A stretch of 64,000 nucleotides of DNA, taken from assembly GCA_963989385.1 (NCBI GenBank), contig OZ022502.1, positions 52,197,454-52,261,453 of the forward strand, given 5' to 3'. The DNA comes from Ctena decussata (Eukaryota > Mollusca > Bivalvia > Lucinida > Lucinidae). This document shows, in pieces, positions 62,576 to 64,000 of this stretch. Position 1 is the first letter of the stretch. Each line of letters starts with the position of its first letter. Made by a program: the position numbers and the translations under genes. The notes beneath the pieces were generated by a model. That model was given only the letters and a program-made list of their open reading frames with translations. It was not told where the DNA came from and did not search any database.

Positions 62576-62815
62576 AACAATACACGAAAACATGGAAGAG
62601 AGAGAGAAAAAACAAATACATAACAATTATATGGTCATTAATAATATGTACAGATATGAAAATATAACAAAAGCAAATGTAATAATAAAAAGCTGCCAAA
62701 TAATCCCCTTAGGGATAGCTCCCAACCTCTGCCCTACTTGGACTGTCAGCCAATCACTATCTGTGAATGGCCCCAGGTTGCCTGGTTACAAATTGTTGCC
62801 CTGCCTGGGTCAAAT

Positions 62816-63017
62816 CAGAGCTCTAGATAAGAGGGGTATTTGATGATAATTGAGGGATATTTTTCTTGTTTCTAATTCAAATCATATGTTGTGACCCCTC
62901 ATCTGAACCGTCTCATCGAGACGGTTCAAATGAGGGGTCATAACCTATGTTTTTATGCAGAATTAACAAAAATTATCCCTAATTATCACCAAATACCCCC
63001 TCTTATCTAGAGCTCTG
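62816..63017. mobile_element. MITE-A copy, 6-bp duplication tcaaat
   Basis: 202 bp, ends cagagctctagataagaggg and complement, direct repeats tcaaat at 62810-62815 and 63018-63023. Confidence 0.9.
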
Positions 63018-63023
63018 TCAAAT

Positions 63024-63606
63024 ATAATGCTTAGGGGCTGGTCAAACCCTGACAAAATATTGCCTCAAGCAAATTTAACATGTATCAATATGCCCTATGT
63101 CTTTCTCAATCAACTGGAATACACATTTGTATAGAGGGGCACTCTGGGTGACAACTACACAATTTTCACATGAAAAAATACTATACCTCACAGCTGTTAT
63201 TGTATTATAAAGGGAGGAGTTTATAAAAACTCTGAAACAACAGATTCATCTTGTCTACAACATATGCTGTGGTCCTAAGCTCAGGCAATCATGGTTTCTT
63301 ACACCACCTGCGTGTGGCCTGATGTGTTACTTTAGAAAAGTTTCCAACTGTCCTGTTTCTGTTCTACAATCAACAGCCACACCATATCTGTTTTATGGAG
63401 AGATAAGAAGCAATAGCCCAGAGTTATCTTGAAAACCCCATCCCCTATCTGTTAGGTTTCTGAGCTAACAAGACTGCACGCTCTTTTTCCAGGTAAAACT
63501 TGCATGGGAAAATTGGTACCCAGAATGCCCCTGTTTACAACTTAAACCTCTCACACCAATTCAGCACTCTCAACAAGAAAAGCACTACAATAAAAGTAAA
63601 ATATTT
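63024..63606 (+). other. Unassigned AT-rich stretch
   Basis: No gene, repeat family or hairpin recognised apart from weak MITE-A-like words (gagataagaagcaatagccc near 63400, ccctatctgttaggtttctg). Confidence 0.4.
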
Positions 63607-63800
63607 GTCTACAGCTACTAGAATAAAGAGAGAGTATTGGATGATAATTTTGGTATACATGTAATTTTTTTCTTATTTCTCCTGTACAAGGTATGTTGTG
63701 ACCCCATGTCTGAAGCACCTCACGAGGCGGTTCAGATGTGGGGTCACAACATAATTTTTTTGGCAGATTTCACAGGAATTAAATTCAGTGCTCTAGATAA
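63607..63800. mobile_element. MITE-A copy, diverged
   Basis: ggtatgttgtgaccccatgt and complement around gaagcacctcacgaggcgg. Ends are diverged (tactagaataaagagag, gtgctctagataagac). Confidence 0.65.
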
Positions 63801-63906
63801 GACTGAGTTAAAGGGATCATTCAGCCCAGGGATAATTTTCCATATTCCTGCATGAAAAACATGTTGGGGTTAGAAAAGTTTTGCTAAGAAGGTTCTAATC
63901 AATAAT
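63783..63906 (+). repeat. MITE-A left-end fragment
   Basis: Begins cagtgctctagataagactg, continues with gggataattttccatattcc and aacatgttggggttag, and breaks off without the right half before the next copy. Confidence 0.5.
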
Positions 63907-64000
63907 CAGAGCCCCAGATAAGAGGGGGTATTGATAATAATTCTATGAGAATTTTTCTTATTTCTCAACGAAAACATATGTTGTGATCGCTCATTAGAAC
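63907..64000. mobile_element. MITE-A copy cut by the window edge
   Basis: Starts cagagccccagataagaggg and runs to tatgttgtgatcgctcatta at the window end. Only the left half is visible. Confidence 0.8.

Overview
The window is animal nuclear DNA, most likely from a bivalve mollusc and possibly a venerid clam. It has one spliced gene with GT-AG introns, no operon-like packing, tRNA-derived SINEs, two LINE copies, and dense short inverted-repeat elements. It also has several tandem-repeat elements of the kind known from bivalves as pearl or Helentron-associated elements. The species call is an inference from repeat style, not a database match.

The only host gene I can support is a taxilin (alpha/beta type) on the + strand, positions 5282 to 44880. 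It has 13 coding exons whose phases join without error into a 799-codon reading frame if the ATG at 5309 is the start. Exon 2 (885 bp) encodes a long acidic, probably disordered N-terminal region. Exons 3 to 11 encode the roughly 310-residue taxilin coiled coil. Exons 12 and 13 encode a Pro/Glu/Gln-rich tail. A splice acceptor just before exon 1 implies at least one more upstream exon, which I could not place.

Everything else is mobile or repetitive. From 1 to 5281 there are an end fragment of a P7 element, a truncated SINE, a MITE, a 204-bp tandem repeat and a minisatellite of about 1.5 kb. The introns carry large tandem-repeat elements with terminal hairpins: P1 in intron 1, P6 in introns 2 and 11, P8 in intron 3, P4 in intron 4, P7 in intron 10, P2 and P3 in intron 11. 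They also carry MITE families that I label A to I. Intron 11 is a nested stack: a 5'-truncated LINE (LINE-1st) with a 13-bp target duplication and a P3 element both sit inside a P2 element.

Downstream of the gene (44.9 to 64 kb) I see no host gene. A second LINE on the minus strand (49921 to 54259) keeps its reading frame and is split by a P5 element that left no target duplication. A decayed Tc1-type transposon (59861 to 61424) has two inverted copies of its own 3' end. At least seven copies of MITE-A cluster between 57.5 and 64 kb, one inserted in another.

The most interesting observations are: MITEs from three families that begin 12 to 15 nt after five of the twelve 5' splice sites; the exact empty-site evidence for P5; the shared architecture of unrelated P families; and nuclear-receptor-type AGGTCA direct repeats recurring in their monomers.
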